Source: Paenibacillus thalictri
GTDB taxonomy: Bacteria; Bacillota; Bacilli; Paenibacillales; NBRC-103111
NCBI RefSeq assembly: GCF_004307995.1
Contig: NZ_SIRE01000007.1
Coordinates: forward strand, 124,001-188,000
Length of the DNA stretch: 64,000 nucleotides
Direction: 5' to 3'
Position numbers and translations under genes: made by a program. The notes under the pieces were generated by a model that made no database searches, was not told the origin of the DNA, and saw nothing but the letters and a program-made list of their open reading frames with translations. Below are positions 27,813 through 37,234 of the stretch, one piece after another. Position 1 is the stretch's first letter, and every line of letters begins with the position of its first letter.

Positions 27813-28730
27813 TTGAGGCAGTTTTTGTTCAAAGCGTTCATGCAAATAGTCCCCGTGTTGTTTTTAATTTCCCTTATCGTATTTTTGCTTGTACACGTTT
27901 CCGGCGATCCGGTATCGCTGATGCTGCCGGACACGGCGACCGCCGAAGACAGGCATGCGCTGACGGTGGCGCTTGGGCTGGATCAGCCGCTGTACACGCA
28001 ATATTTCAAGTTTGTCGGCCACATGCTGCAAGGAGATTTCGGCAAATCGTTCCGTTATAACGAAGCGGCGCTGCCGATCGTGCTGGACCGGCTGCCCGCT
28101 ACGTTTGAGCTTGCTTTTGCGGCGATGGTTGTCGCAACGGTGATAGCGATTCCGCTTGGGATTATTTCCGCGACGAAACGCAATTCGTTCTGGGACGTGC
28201 TTGCCACCGGCGCATCCGTGCTGGGCAAAGCGATGCCGCACTTTTGGCTGGGCATCATGTTTATTTTACTGTTTTCGGTTAAGTTAGGCATGTTCCCGGT
28301 ATCCGGCCGCGGCACGTTTGCGCATCTCGTGTTGCCCGCGATTACGCTCGGAACAGGCATCGCCGCGGAAATGACCCGGCTCATCCGCTCTAGCATGCTG
28401 GAAATATTGGGTCAAGATTTTATTCGTACGGCCCGAAGCAAAGGTTTGGGCGAAAGGTTTGTCATCTACAAACATGCGTTCCGAAATTCGCTGATTCCGG
28501 TCGTGACGATTATGGCGCTGCAAATTTCCACGCTGATCAGCGGAGCGCTGATCACCGAAGCGATTTACGCTTGGCCGGGGATGGGCCAACTTGTCATCCA
28601 GGCCGTCAACACGCGGGATATGGCGATCGTGCAAGCCGCCGTTATGGTGATCGCGCTGCTTGTCATTCTCAGCAATATGCTGGCGGACTTTATTTACCGG
28701 CTGCTTGATCCGCGCATCAAATTCAACTGA
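27813..28730 (+). CDS. Peptide ABC transporter permease (DppB/OppB type)
   Basis: A 305-residue six-helix permease. The N-terminal helix is followed by the DppB hallmark of a long external loop (SGDPVSLMLPDTATAEDRHA, QPLYTQYFKF). The cytoplasmic EAA-like loop is EILGQDFIRTARSKGLGE, where it contacts the ATPases. Start taken as TTG 27813 behind GGAGG. It pairs with the next permease to form the channel. Confidence 0.94.
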   Translation: MRQFLFKAFMQIVPVLFLISLIVFLLVHVSGDPVSLMLPDTATAEDRHALTVALGLDQPLYTQYFKFVGHMLQGDFGKSFRYNEAALPIVLDRLPATFELAFAAMVVATVIAIPLGIISATKRNSFWDVLATGASVLGKAMPHFWLGIMFILLFSVKLGMFPVSGRGTFAHLVLPAITLGTGIAAEMTRLIRSSMLEILGQDFIRTARSKGLGERFVIYKHAFRNSLIPVVTIMALQISTLISGALITEAIYAWPGMGQLVIQAVNTRDMAIVQAAVMVIALLVILSNMLADFIYRLLDPRIKFN

Positions 28731-28746
28731 CTGAAGGGGGAGCATC

Positions 28747-29673
28747 ATGAGCTTATCGATGGAGGCGCAAAGCGGGCAGGCGGCGCAAGACGAACTGCCT
28801 AGGCGCGCCGGCGGCGTGAGACGGCTTGTCCGTTCGCTGCTGAAAAGCAAAACGGGAACTATCGGATTTATTATCGTGCTTGCCGTCGTATTTATGGCGG
28901 TGTTCGCCGGTGTGGTCGCCCCGCACGATCCGGTCAAAACAAGCGCGGCCAAGCGGCTGTTGCCGCCGATGTGGATGGCCAAGGGCTCCGTGGAATATCC
29001 GCTTGGCACCGACAACCTCGGGCGCGACGTGCTCAGCCGGATTATTTACGGCTCGCAAATCTCGCTGCTGGTCGGCATCTGCGCCGTGGCGGTGGCCGGC
29101 TCGATCGGCGTCATCTTGGGGCTTGTATCCGGTTATTACGGGGGATGGATCGACAAGATCATCATGAGAACGGTCGATACGTTTTTGGCGATTCCGAACA
29201 TTTTGTTTACGCTTGTCATTCTTGCGGTGCTTGGTCCCGGCTTGTTTACGCTGATCTTTGTGCTTGGCGTCACCAACTGGGTCAAATATGCCCGCATTAT
29301 CCGCAGCGAAGTGCTCAGCGTCAAGGAACGCGACTACGTAAGGGCGGCCCGCGCAGTCGGCGCACGAAATACGCGGATTATTTTCAAACATATTTTGCCC
29401 AACGTCATTTCGTCTTTTATCGTTGTTTCCACGCTTAGCGTCGCCACAACGATTATTTTGGAAGCTTCCTTAAGTTTCCTTGGCCTTGGCATTCAGCCGC
29501 CGACCGTCACATGGGGCGGCATGCTGAGCGACGGCCGGCAATATTTGGCTACAAGCTGGTGGGTTGCGACATTCCCCGGCGTAGCGATCACGTTGACCGT
29601 GCTGGGCATCATTTTCCTCGGCGACTGGCTGCGCGACATCCTTGATCCGCGCATGAAAACAAAAGAATCTTAA
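28747..29673 (+). CDS. Peptide ABC transporter permease (DppC/OppC type)
   Basis: A 308-residue permease. It has the N-terminal OppC segment before TM1, the motif HPF-like APHDPVKTS and GTDNLGRDVLSRIIYGSQIS. The EAA loop SVKERDYVRAARAVGARNTR and LEASLSFLGLGIQPP follow near the end. Typical length and order. It is 16 bases behind the DppB-type gene. Confidence 0.94.
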   Translation: MSLSMEAQSGQAAQDELPRRAGGVRRLVRSLLKSKTGTIGFIIVLAVVFMAVFAGVVAPHDPVKTSAAKRLLPPMWMAKGSVEYPLGTDNLGRDVLSRIIYGSQISLLVGICAVAVAGSIGVILGLVSGYYGGWIDKIIMRTVDTFLAIPNILFTLVILAVLGPGLFTLIFVLGVTNWVKYARIIRSEVLSVKERDYVRAARAVGARNTRIIFKHILPNVISSFIVVSTLSVATTIILEASLSFLGLGIQPPTVTWGGMLSDGRQYLATSWWVATFPGVAITLTVLGIIFLGDWLRDILDPRMKTKES

Positions 29674-29713
29674 AAGCTTAAGGCAATTGCGGAATCCAAA
29701 GAGGTGAGACGAA

Positions 29714-30685
29714 GTGGCACAACTGCTTGAAGTAAACAATTTGCAAACCCATTTTAAAACGGACGGAGGCGTCGTCGCATCCGTAAACGGCGTTTCATTT
29801 TCCGTAGCGAAAGGCGAGACGCTGGCGATTGTCGGCGAATCCGGCTGCGGCAAAAGCGTCACCTCGCTTTCCATCCTGGGGCTTGTCGCATCGCCGGGGA
29901 AAGTGGTCGGCGGCGAAATTTGGTTTGAAGGCGAAAATTTGCTGACCAAAAACGCCAAAGACATGCGCAAGCTGCGCGGCAACAAAATTTCGATGATTTT
30001 CCAGGAGCCGATGACTTCTCTGAATCCGGTGTTTACGATCGGCAACCAGCTCGGAGAAGTGTTCGTGCACCATCAACATATGGATAAAAAAGCGGCCCGT
30101 CTCAAAAGCATCGAGATGCTGGACAACGTCGGCATCCCGCGGGCCGACAAGGTGATCGACTATTTCCCGCACCAGCTGTCCGGGGGCATGAGGCAGCGGG
30201 TGATGATCGCGATGGCGCTTTCGTGCAACCCGGCGCTCTTGATTGCCGACGAACCGACGACCGCGCTCGACGTGACGATTCAGGCGCAAATTTTGGAACT
30301 GCTGAAAGCTTTAAGCAAAGAGCGGGAAACCGGTGTTGTGCTGATTACTCACGATCTGGGCGTCGTTGCGGAGATGGCCGACCGGGTGATCGTGATGTAT
30401 GCCGGCAAAGTCGTGGAGCAAGCAAGCGTATACGACCTGTTCGCCGCACCGAAACATCCGTATACACGCGGCTTGCTGAAATCGCTGCCGAACATCGACG
30501 AGCAGGTCGATGAGCTGGAATCGATCAGCGGTTCTGTGCCGAATCCGCTGAACATGCCCAAAGGTTGTCCGTTCCATCCGCGTTGTCCGATCGCCACCGA
30601 CTTGTGCAAGACAAACGCGCCGGCGCTGGAGCCGGTAAACGGCGGCGCCAGCCACCTTGCAAGCTGCTTTTACAGTAAGGAGTGA
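29714..30685 (+). CDS. Peptide ABC transporter ATP-binding protein (DppD/OppD type)
   Basis: A 323-residue ATPase. Walker A is GESGCGKSV near residue 40, the signature [15 protein letters not shown] near 155, Walker [14 protein letters not shown] near 178, and the switch His in LITHDLG. The C-terminal oligopeptide-transporter extension has the Cys cluster [11 protein letters not shown]...LC typical of DppD/OppD. Starts at GTG 29714. Confidence 0.95.
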   Translation: MAQLLEVNNLQTHFKTDGGVVASVNGVSFSVAKGETLAIVGESGCGKSVTSLSILGLVASPGKVVGGEIWFEGENLLTKNAKDMRKLRGNKISMIFQEPMTSLNPVFTIGNQLGEVFVHHQHMDKKAARLKSIEMLDNVGIPRADKVIDYFPHQLSGGMRQRVMIAMALSCNPALLIADEPTTALDVTIQAQILELLKALSKERETGVVLITHDLGVVAEMADRVIVMYAGKVVEQASVYDLFAAPKHPYTRGLLKSLPNIDEQVDELESISGSVPNPLNMPKGCPFHPRCPIATDLCKTNAPALEPVNGGASHLASCFYSKE

Positions 30686-30691
30686 CCGTAT

Positions 30692-31675
30692 ATGAAGGAG
30701 ACGCTTCAGCCGTTATTAGAGGTTAAAGGGTTAAAAAAACATTTTCCGTTCAAGACGGGCTTGTTCGGCAAGATGAGCGGCGCCGTACGTGCGGTGGACG
30801 GCCTCGATTTTACCGTTTACCGCGGCGAGACGCTGGGCATCGTAGGGGAATCGGGCTGCGGCAAGTCGACGGCGGGGCAGCTTATTTTGCAATTGCTGGA
30901 ACCGACGGCGGGGGAGGTATGGTTTGAAGGGCGGAAGATGACCGCGCTCTCCGAAGAGGAGCTGCGCAAGGCGCGCCGCCATATGCAGATCGTATTCCAG
31001 GACCCGTTTTCGTCGCTGAATCCGCGGATGCGGGTGGAGGAAATCGTCGCCGAACCGCTGGTCGTACACGGCCTGTACAAAGGCGCGGCGCTGCGGGAGC
31101 GCGTGATCGAGCTGCTGCGCCTGGTCGGGCTTGACGCCCACCATCTGTCCCGCCATCCCCACGAATTCAGCGGCGGGCAGCGCCAGCGGATCGGCATCGC
31201 CAGAGCGCTGGCGCTGAATCCGAGCCTGATCGTCTGCGACGAAGCTGTATCCGCGCTGGACGTCTCGATCCAGTCGCAAATTTTGAATTTGCTGAAGAAG
31301 CTGCAAAAAGAGCTTGGCTTGACGTTTATATTTATCGCTCACGGGCTGCCTGCGGTCAAACATATCAGCGACCGCATCGCGGTGATGTATTTGGGCAAAA
31401 TCGTCGAGTTGGCGGACCGCGAATCGCTGTTTGCACATCCGCGCCATCCGTATACGCAGGCGCTTTTGTCGGCCGTGCCCATTCCCGATCCGACCAAACG
31501 CAAGGAACGTATCATTTTGCAGGGCGATTTGCCGAATCCGGCCAACCCGCCGCAAGGCTGCAGCTTCCATACGCGCTGCCCTTACGCGCAGGACATTTGC
31601 CGGAGCGAGGCGCCGATCCTGCAGCCGCAGGACGGGAAAAGCGGACATGTGGCCGCTTGCCATTTTCCGCTATAA
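30692..31675 (+). CDS. Peptide ABC transporter ATP-binding protein (DppF/OppF type)
   Basis: A 327-residue ATPase partner. It contains the DppF-type N-terminus ([20 protein letters not shown]), Walker [10 protein letters not shown], signature [15 protein letters not shown] and Walker [14 protein letters not shown]. The switch position reads FIAHGLPAV where family members usually have AHDLS, so Asp after His is Gly; this is a mild deviation. The Cys-rich tail ([16 protein letters not shown]) is present. It is six bases behind the other ATPase gene. Confidence 0.94.
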   Translation: MKETLQPLLEVKGLKKHFPFKTGLFGKMSGAVRAVDGLDFTVYRGETLGIVGESGCGKSTAGQLILQLLEPTAGEVWFEGRKMTALSEEELRKARRHMQIVFQDPFSSLNPRMRVEEIVAEPLVVHGLYKGAALRERVIELLRLVGLDAHHLSRHPHEFSGGQRQRIGIARALALNPSLIVCDEAVSALDVSIQSQILNLLKKLQKELGLTFIFIAHGLPAVKHISDRIAVMYLGKIVELADRESLFAHPRHPYTQALLSAVPIPDPTKRKERIILQGDLPNPANPPQGCSFHTRCPYAQDICRSEAPILQPQDGKSGHVAACHFPL

Positions 31676-31713
31676 TGTAGGGAGTGGGGAGTCTGCAGGA
31701 CGAAAAAGAAGCT

Positions 31714-31928
31714 GTGAATATATATTCATGAACTATAGTTATTGCGGAAAAGGGATGGCATTCCACCGCCAATGAAAACCGTGTTTTTTCTGAATGTAAC
31801 TTAAGGTAAAAACACGGTTTTCAAAGCGGACGTAGACTTGAGAGTTTTCCGCAGGAAAACTGGCATCGGAAGCATATGCTTTTCATGCCATTCCCTTTCC
31901 CTCCATACACTTATGAATATATATTCAC
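31714..31928. repeat. Palindromic intergenic element, family A (copy 1)
   Basis: Ends are perfect 16-base inverted repeats, GTGAATATATATTCAT at 31714 and its complement at 31913. In the middle a second perfect 16-base palindrome, TGAAAACCGTGTTTTT (31773) and AAAAACACGGTTTTCA (31808), can work as a terminator hairpin. Flanking it, AAAGGGATGGCAT faces ATGCCATTCCCTTT. No protein is encoded. It fills the gap between the transporter and the S9 peptidase gene. Its core matches 35881-35995. Confidence 0.8.
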
Positions 31929-31980
31929 GAAATTTATATCGCCCTGCAGGCAATATTTTAGAAGTAAGGAGCGTTAACCG

Positions 31981-33816
31981 ATGGAAAGTCACGATCAAAT
32001 GAATCAAATACCGGAAAGCGAGCTGCTGCAGGCGTACCTTACGGTGATTACCGCCACTCAGCCGCAAGTTGTGCCGGGGCGGGATCTGATTACGTTTGTG
32101 TCGAAAAAAAGCGGCCTGCCGCAGCTTTGGAGCTGGAGCGAGTCGACGGGAGAATGCCGGCAGGTCGTGGAAATGCCCGACCGGGTCGTTACCGCCAAAC
32201 ATTCGCCGTGCGGCGCAAAAACGCTGATCGGCATGGACCATAAAGGCAATGAAAAACAACAGTTGTACGTGCTGGATCACGATACGCTGCAGGTGGAGGA
32301 ACTGGTCGTTTCCCCGCAGCACTTTCATTATCCCGGCGGCTGGTCTCCGTGCGGCAAGCTGGTCGTTTACTCCACGAACCGCAGGGGACCGGGGCTGTTT
32401 GATTTGTATGTCGCCGATATCGAGACCAAACAGGAGCGGGCCGTATACGAATATAACGGCAAATGCGTGCCGCTGATCTGGCTGCCGGACGGCTCCGGTT
32501 TGTTGTTTGTCACCGAAGAAACCAACGTCTCCCAGCACCTTCACGTGCTTGACCTGGCTACCGGAACGGCCCGCCGCATCGGCGTGGAAGGAGACGGGTT
32601 ATACGCCTCCGTACAGCTGACCAAGGATGGCTCCGGGTATTTGCTTACCAACTCGGCCGAAAATATGATGGCATTGTACCGTTTTTCGCCGGAACGCGCG
32701 GGAGCCGAGCTGCTGCTCCAAGCAGAAGGCTGGGACATCGAAGAAGCAAAACTGTCGCCGGACGGCAGCAAACTTGCCTATACGGTCAACGAAGGCGGCA
32801 TGTCGGCGTTGTATATCTACGAGCTGGCCAGCGGCAAATCCATGCGTGCGGCCGACCAACCACGGGCGGTCATTCAAACGCTGGGCTGGATGGACGCCGA
32901 CCGGCTGGTGTTTACGCTGAAAAGCCCTGTGCTGCCGGGCGACATCTGGAGTTATTCAACCGGCGGGCAAACGTTTCAACGGTTGACTTATTTCGGCGTG
33001 TCGGAACACATCGAACCGCTGCTGTGCGAAGCCGAGGTGTGTTCGTTTGCTTCCTTTGACGGCGTGGAGGTGCCGTATTTTTATTACCGCCCTGACGCCT
33101 CCCGGCAAACGAACCGGCAAGCGGGAGAAAAAGCGCCCACCGTCGTTTACGTCCACGGCGGGCCGGAATCGCAAATCCGCTTCGAATTTCATCCGGTGCT
33201 GCAATATTTGGTCGGGCAAGGCTTTAACGTGATCGCTCCAAACGTGCGCGGCAGCTCGGGTTACGGCAAAGCGTACTTAAGCCTCGACAACGCCCGCAAG
33301 CGGATGGATTCGGTCGCCGATTTGGCCGCGTTGGTCCAGGATCTCGCCCGCTTTGAGGAGATTGATACCGGCAACATCGGCATTATGGGCCGCAGCTACG
33401 GCGGTTTTATGGTGCTGGCGGCGCTGACCCATTATCCCGATCTGTGGGCGGCCGGGGTCGATATTGTGGGCATCACGCATTTCCGCACCTTCCTGCAAAA
33501 CACCGGGGAGTGGCGAAGGAAGCTGCGCGAATCGGAATACGGCACACTCGCCGACGATTCGGATTTCTTCGAGGAAATCGCGCCGCTGAATCATTCGCAC
33601 AAAATTAAAGTGCCCTTGCTGATCTTCCACGGCCGCAACGATACGCGTGTGCCGGTTTCCGAAGCCGAGCAGCTGTATGCGGAAATGAAGCAGCGCGGGC
33701 AGGCTGCCGAGTTGTTTATTTTTGAAGACGAAGGCCACTACACGGAAAAAATGGAAAACCATATCGAGCTGAACACGCAAATTATCCGCTTTTTCCGCCG
33801 CGAGCTGGAAAAGTAA
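31981..33816 (+). CDS. S9-family serine peptidase (prolyl-oligopeptidase/acylaminoacyl-peptidase type)
   Basis: A 611-residue two-domain peptidase. The N-terminal 360 residues are beta-propeller repeats that gate access to the active site. The C-terminal alpha/beta-hydrolase domain has the oxyanion region VYVHGGPESQ, the nucleophile motif GRSYGGF (Ser near residue 470), Asp in HGRNDTRVPVS and His in DEGHYTE. No signal peptide, so it should cut small peptides in the cytoplasm. It lies behind the peptide ABC transporter, separated by a palindromic element, and probably degrades imported peptides. AAGGAG precedes the ATG. Confidence 0.92.
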   Translation: MESHDQMNQIPESELLQAYLTVITATQPQVVPGRDLITFVSKKSGLPQLWSWSESTGECRQVVEMPDRVVTAKHSPCGAKTLIGMDHKGNEKQQLYVLDHDTLQVEELVVSPQHFHYPGGWSPCGKLVVYSTNRRGPGLFDLYVADIETKQERAVYEYNGKCVPLIWLPDGSGLLFVTEETNVSQHLHVLDLATGTARRIGVEGDGLYASVQLTKDGSGYLLTNSAENMMALYRFSPERAGAELLLQAEGWDIEEAKLSPDGSKLAYTVNEGGMSALYIYELASGKSMRAADQPRAVIQTLGWMDADRLVFTLKSPVLPGDIWSYSTGGQTFQRLTYFGVSEHIEPLLCEAEVCSFASFDGVEVPYFYYRPDASRQTNRQAGEKAPTVVYVHGGPESQIRFEFHPVLQYLVGQGFNVIAPNVRGSSGYGKAYLSLDNARKRMDSVADLAALVQDLARFEEIDTGNIGIMGRSYGGFMVLAALTHYPDLWAAGVDIVGITHFRTFLQNTGEWRRKLRESEYGTLADDSDFFEEIAPLNHSHKIKVPLLIFHGRNDTRVPVSEAEQLYAEMKQRGQAAELFIFEDEGHYTEKMENHIELNTQIIRFFRRELEK

Positions 33817-33834
33817 CCATCGCAGCACCGGTTT

Positions 33835-33872
33835 TATTCCTCCGCACCAATTTGGGTGTGGAGGAATTTTTT
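33835..33872 (+). terminator. Rho-independent terminator
   Basis: ATTCCTCCgCACC pairs with GGGTGtGGAGGAAT, followed by TTTTTT. It closes the peptide-use operon just before the next promoter. Confidence 0.88.
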
Positions 33873-33875
33873 GTA

Positions 33876-33934
33876 TTGACACCCAAAATGTTATGTGTCT
33901 ATAATTAGGGTATCGGTTTAGGAAACCGGTTTCC
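33876..33934 (+). promoter_or_regulatory. Promoter with LacI-type operator
   Basis: TTGACA at 33876-33881, spacer 18, perfect TATAAT at 33900-33905. A perfect 14-bp palindrome GGAAACCGGTTTCC at 33921-33934 lies at the start of transcription, with the AACCGGTT core typical of LacI-family sites. It most likely serves autoregulation by the gene that follows. Confidence 0.8.
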
Positions 33935-33973
33935 AAGAAAATAATGGAACATCCATTTGGTAAAGGTGATTGA

Positions 33974-34993
33974 ATGAAAGTAACTATCGACGATGTGGCA
34001 CGGCGGGCGGGCGTATCCAAAACCACCGTATCCCGTATTTTAAACGGCAATTACGGACAAACGACGGAAGAGACGCGCAACCGGATTTTGGACGTCATCA
34101 AGGAAATGGACTACAGCCCGAATATTGTGGCCAAAAGTCTCAAGTCGATGCGGACCAATGTGATCGGAATCGTGCTGTCCAATTTGAAAAATCCGTATTG
34201 GATGACTGTGCTGGAAGGCGTCGAAGATACGTGCCGGGACCTGGGCTACAATCTGATGATTTGCAACTCGGACGAACAGCCGGAGATGGAGATGCAATAC
34301 ATCAAGGAGTTCCAGATGAGGCAGGTAGACGGCATCGTCATCAACCCCACCGTGCGCAATATGGAGCTTTACGCGAAGCTGGCAAGCGACAATTATCCGT
34401 TTGTTGTCATCAACCGTAAGGTTCCCGGACTTTCCGCCCATCACGTCGTTGTCGACAATGTGAAGGGAGCGGAGCTGGCCGTCAATCACCTGGTTCGAGC
34501 CGGAAGGAAAAAAGTAGCCGTGTTCGTATACCGCAATCCGCACGTCAGCACTTGGGCGGAAAGGGTTGAGGGATACCGCAGCGCCATGCTGGAAAATGGT
34601 TTTGCGCCTGGCGATCTGCTCATTTGCGAGGTGGAACAGGGGACTGGCGCAACTACAGAAGCCGTCATCCGTTTTTTACGCCAACAACCCGATGTTGAAG
34701 CTATTTTTTCGACGAATAATATGATGACTCTTGACATTATCAAAGGAATCAAGGAACTTCGTCTGCGTATTCCCGACGATATCGCCATTATCGGTTACGA
34801 TGAAACGGTATGGGCGCAGCATCTCGATCCCCCGCTGACGACGGTCATGCAGCCGGCGTACGAAATGGGACGGATTTCAGCGAAGATGCTAATTAAAAGA
34901 ATTAACGCCAAAAGGCAGCAAAAACCGGAGACCGTCGTACTTGAACCTCAGCTAATCGTAAGGGCTTCATGTGGTGCGGCCGGGAGGGTGTAA
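33974..34993 (+). CDS. LacI-family transcriptional regulator
   Basis: A 339-residue LacI/GalR regulator. The HTH and hinge are at residues 1-58 (TIDDVARRAGVSKTTVSRIL; MDYSPNIVAKSLKSMRTN), then a periplasmic-binding-protein-like effector domain. AAAGGTGAT precedes the ATG. It heads a block of carbohydrate or sugar-acid genes and probably controls them. The only clear operator I find is in front of its own gene. Confidence 0.93.
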   Translation: MKVTIDDVARRAGVSKTTVSRILNGNYGQTTEETRNRILDVIKEMDYSPNIVAKSLKSMRTNVIGIVLSNLKNPYWMTVLEGVEDTCRDLGYNLMICNSDEQPEMEMQYIKEFQMRQVDGIVINPTVRNMELYAKLASDNYPFVVINRKVPGLSAHHVVVDNVKGAELAVNHLVRAGRKKVAVFVYRNPHVSTWAERVEGYRSAMLENGFAPGDLLICEVEQGTGATTEAVIRFLRQQPDVEAIFSTNNMMTLDIIKGIKELRLRIPDDIAIIGYDETVWAQHLDPPLTTVMQPAYEMGRISAKMLIKRINAKRQQKPETVVLEPQLIVRASCGAAGRV

Positions 34994-35014
34994 TCATATT
35001 TTATCCGGGAGGTG

Positions 35015-35092
35015 ATGAGCGAAGGCTGGTGGATGACTGTTTATAAGCAAATTGCGGCTGCAGCCGCATGCCGCTTCGGAAAGAAAAGCTGA
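35015..35092 (+). CDS. Possible 25-codon small ORF (leader?)
   Basis: ATG 35015 follows GGGAGG very closely and encodes MSEGWWMTVYKQIAAAAACR and five more residues, ending TGA 21 bases before the first RraA gene. A perfect 16-bp palindrome TGCGGCTGCAGCCGCA (35053-35068) lies inside it. It could be a leader peptide with a hairpin, or chance. Spacing of the ribosome site is poor. Confidence 0.2.
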   Translation: MSEGWWMTVYKQIAAAAACRFGKKS

Positions 35093-35112
35093 ATGAAGGA
35101 TGGTGATTTCAA

Positions 35113-35814
35113 ATGACGGGTATGTCTCAGGACGAAAGACAGACGCTTTTGGAATTGTACAAAGATTTACGGGTAGCGGATGTACGGGACGGGATGGACT
35201 GGAACATGATGCACCAATACGGATCTGTCCACCACAGCATTCGCCCTTTGTTTCCGGCCAGAGTGGTTGGAATCGCGAGAACATCAAGGTATATGCCATA
35301 TGAACAATCAATCCCTCACATGTCTCCGGACGAATATACCGAGTGGGTGGCGTGGTATTACCGGGAAGTGTCCAAAAATCCCGGTTTTGCCGAAATCGAA
35401 GACGGCGATTTCGTGTGCGTCGATCAAAGCGGAGTCAGCGTTGGTATCCTTGGCTCAAACAACTCGCTGGCTTATTACTCCAAAGGGGCTCGCGCTTTTA
35501 TGACAAACGGCGGTGTGCGCGATACGGATGAGCTGATTTTGCAGCAAGTTCCCGTCTGGTCGCAGTTTGTCTCGCAGGGGATGAATCAAGGGAGAATCCG
35601 CTTTGATGCCAAAGATGTGCCGATCAGCATCGGCGGCGCCGTTATTCGGCCGGGCGATATGATCGTCGCGGATGGCGACGGCGTTATCGTTGTGCCAAGA
35701 AACATCGCCCACGAAGTCGCCAAATATGCGCATCAGGAATTCAGCAATGACAAGTCCGGCCGCAGAAAGCTGTATGAGCAGCTGGGATGGGAATTGGATC
35801 ATACGGTGGCGTAG
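35113..35814 (+). CDS. RraA-family protein, paralogue 1
   Basis: A 233-residue member of the RraA / demethylmenaquinone methyltransferase-like family, which includes 4-hydroxy-4-methyl-2-oxoglutarate aldolases and oxaloacetate decarboxylases as well as the RNase E inhibitor RraA. The conserved Gly-Arg-Asp is in NGGVRDTDE, and PGDMIVADGDGVIVVPR is the typical C-terminal motif. An insert of about 40 residues (MSPDEYTEWVAWYYREV...) sets it and the next paralogue apart from short RraA proteins. In a sugar-acid cluster an aldolase or decarboxylase role is likelier than RNA turnover. Confidence 0.87.
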   Translation: MTGMSQDERQTLLELYKDLRVADVRDGMDWNMMHQYGSVHHSIRPLFPARVVGIARTSRYMPYEQSIPHMSPDEYTEWVAWYYREVSKNPGFAEIEDGDFVCVDQSGVSVGILGSNNSLAYYSKGARAFMTNGGVRDTDELILQQVPVWSQFVSQGMNQGRIRFDAKDVPISIGGAVIRPGDMIVADGDGVIVVPRNIAHEVAKYAHQEFSNDKSGRRKLYEQLGWELDHTVA

Positions 35815-35841
35815 CGGGGGCAGGAATCTGACCGACCGGAC

Positions 35842-36018
35842 AATTGCAAATATTTTTCTCAACCGGGGCAGTTACGGGAAGGGATGGCACTCCACCGCTC
35901 GTGAAAACCGTGTTTCTCTATTATATTTTGCGGTATAAACACGATTTTCAAGGCGGACGTAAACTTTCTGTACCATTCCCTTGCCCTCCACAACCGGATA
36001 AAAAATTTGCATTAATTA
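35842..36018. repeat. Palindromic intergenic element, family A (copy 2)
   Basis: Outer arms are imperfect (AATTGCAAATATTTTT at the left, AAAAAATTTGCATTAATT at the right). The core GGGATGGCACTCCACCGC and the inner palindrome TGAAAACCGTGTTT (35902) / AAACACGATTTTCA (35937) match copy 1 at 31714-31928. It lies between the two RraA paralogues. Confidence 0.72.
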
Positions 36019-36052
36019 AACCTACCTGGCAAATTCCTGGTGCTGGAATATA

Positions 36053-36068
36053 TAAGAGCGCTTTCACT
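36053..36068 (-). promoter_or_regulatory. Candidate catabolite-responsive (cre-like) site
   Basis: On the minus strand this reads GTGAAAGCGCTCTTAT, close to the CcpA consensus WTGNAANCGNWNNCW with about two mismatches. It is 65 bases before the second RraA gene. Carbon catabolite control is plausible for such a cluster but is only inferred. Confidence 0.4.
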
Positions 36069-36131
36069 AATGCGGATAAGCGGTAAAACAACAAGGATGT
36101 AACCCATAAAACCAAAAGGAAAAAGGAGAAG

Positions 36132-36827
36132 ATGAACATGGCAGACGATCGCAAAGAGATTTTGGAGTTGTTTAAAGACTTAAGGGTAGCGGATGTAAGA
36201 GACGGCTTGGACTGGAACATGCTTCATCATTACGGCTCGGTGCATTACAGCTTCCGCCCGTTGTTCAGAACGCGTGTTATCGGTATCGCCAAAACGGCCC
36301 GTTACGTGCCTTATATGGAATCCGTGCCTACAATGTCGCCCGAAGAGTACACGAAATGGGTGTCTTGGTACTATAAAGAAATTTGTACAGAGCCGTGGCA
36401 GAAAGAAATTGAAGAAGGGGATTTCGTTTGTATCGATCAAAGTTCGGTATGTGTGGGCATCATCGGTTCGAACAATTCGCTGAACGCTTATAAAAACGGC
36501 GCGGTCGGCTTCATAAGCAACGGCGGTCCGCGGGATACCGACGAAATCATCCTGCAAAAGATTCCGTTCTGGTCCCCGTTTGTGTCGCAAGGGATGGACC
36601 AAGGCAGAATTCGCTATGAAGCGCACAACATTCCGGTCAGCATCGGCGGCGTGACGATTCATCCGGGCGACGTCGTTGTGGCGGACAATGACGGCATTGT
36701 CGTTGTACCACGGCAAAAAGCAAGAGATGTTGCCAAATATGCCCGTCAAGAATTTGAAAACGATAAAAAAGGCCGCAGAAAGCTGTACGAAGCGCTCGGC
36801 TGGGAACTGGACGCAACCGTTCTGTAA
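36132..36827 (+). CDS. RraA-family protein, paralogue 2
   Basis: A 231-residue protein about two-thirds identical to the product of 35113-35814, with the same GPRDTDE motif, the same tyrosine/tryptophan-rich insert and the same C-terminus (GRRKLYEALGWELD). The two look like a tandem duplication, now separated by a palindromic element. Start either ATG 36132 or 36138; AAGGAG is closer to ideal for 36138. Family enzymes act as metal-dependent aldolases or decarboxylases. Two near-identical copies suggest a hetero-oligomer or two inducible versions. Confidence 0.87.
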   Translation: MNMADDRKEILELFKDLRVADVRDGLDWNMLHHYGSVHYSFRPLFRTRVIGIAKTARYVPYMESVPTMSPEEYTKWVSWYYKEICTEPWQKEIEEGDFVCIDQSSVCVGIIGSNNSLNAYKNGAVGFISNGGPRDTDEIILQKIPFWSPFVSQGMDQGRIRYEAHNIPVSIGGVTIHPGDVVVADNDGIVVVPRQKARDVAKYARQEFENDKKGRRKLYEALGWELDATVL

Positions 36828-37234
36828 AACGCCCGCTTTACATCTGTATGAACTAACATTAAACTAGCACGATTCGCGAACCTGACGGCAAGGGGACGAT
36901 CGGATCGAATTACCACTTCCAAGTGTATACTCCCCTCGCTTGCTCCTTAGAGCTTCCGCATATTGACTTTTTAAGTTGCTGCTAACCGACTTTTAAGGTG
37001 ACCTCCTTGTTACATCATAATTATTTCATACAACTTGTTTCAGCTGATGCAAATAAAGGCACTTTGACTAGACTCCATTTGCTTTTTTACTGACACCGTG
37101 CTGCTTAATATGCAGAACGGCCTGTTTACTATGAGTATGCCCGGCGAAGTCGGCTTCGAATGCTTACAACAACAAGACTGCTCGCACTACTGCTTTCGCC
37201 GGGCGAATGACCATCCCGAAAGGAGAATCTTACC
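36828..37234. other. 407-base gap without a gene
   Basis: No convincing gene on either strand. It holds a hairpin with arms GCCCGGCGAA (37139) and TTCGCCGGGC (about 37195) around a 45-base loop, and a ribosome-site-like AAGGAGGTCACC on the minus strand with no open frame behind it. A promoter for the reductase gene is expected here, but no clear -35/-10 pair stood out. Confidence 0.5.

Noticed and set aside
31714-31928. Complete insertion sequence
   Set aside because: Terminal inverted repeats are present but there is no transposase frame, no clear target-site duplication and only 215 bases, so it was called a palindromic element instead.
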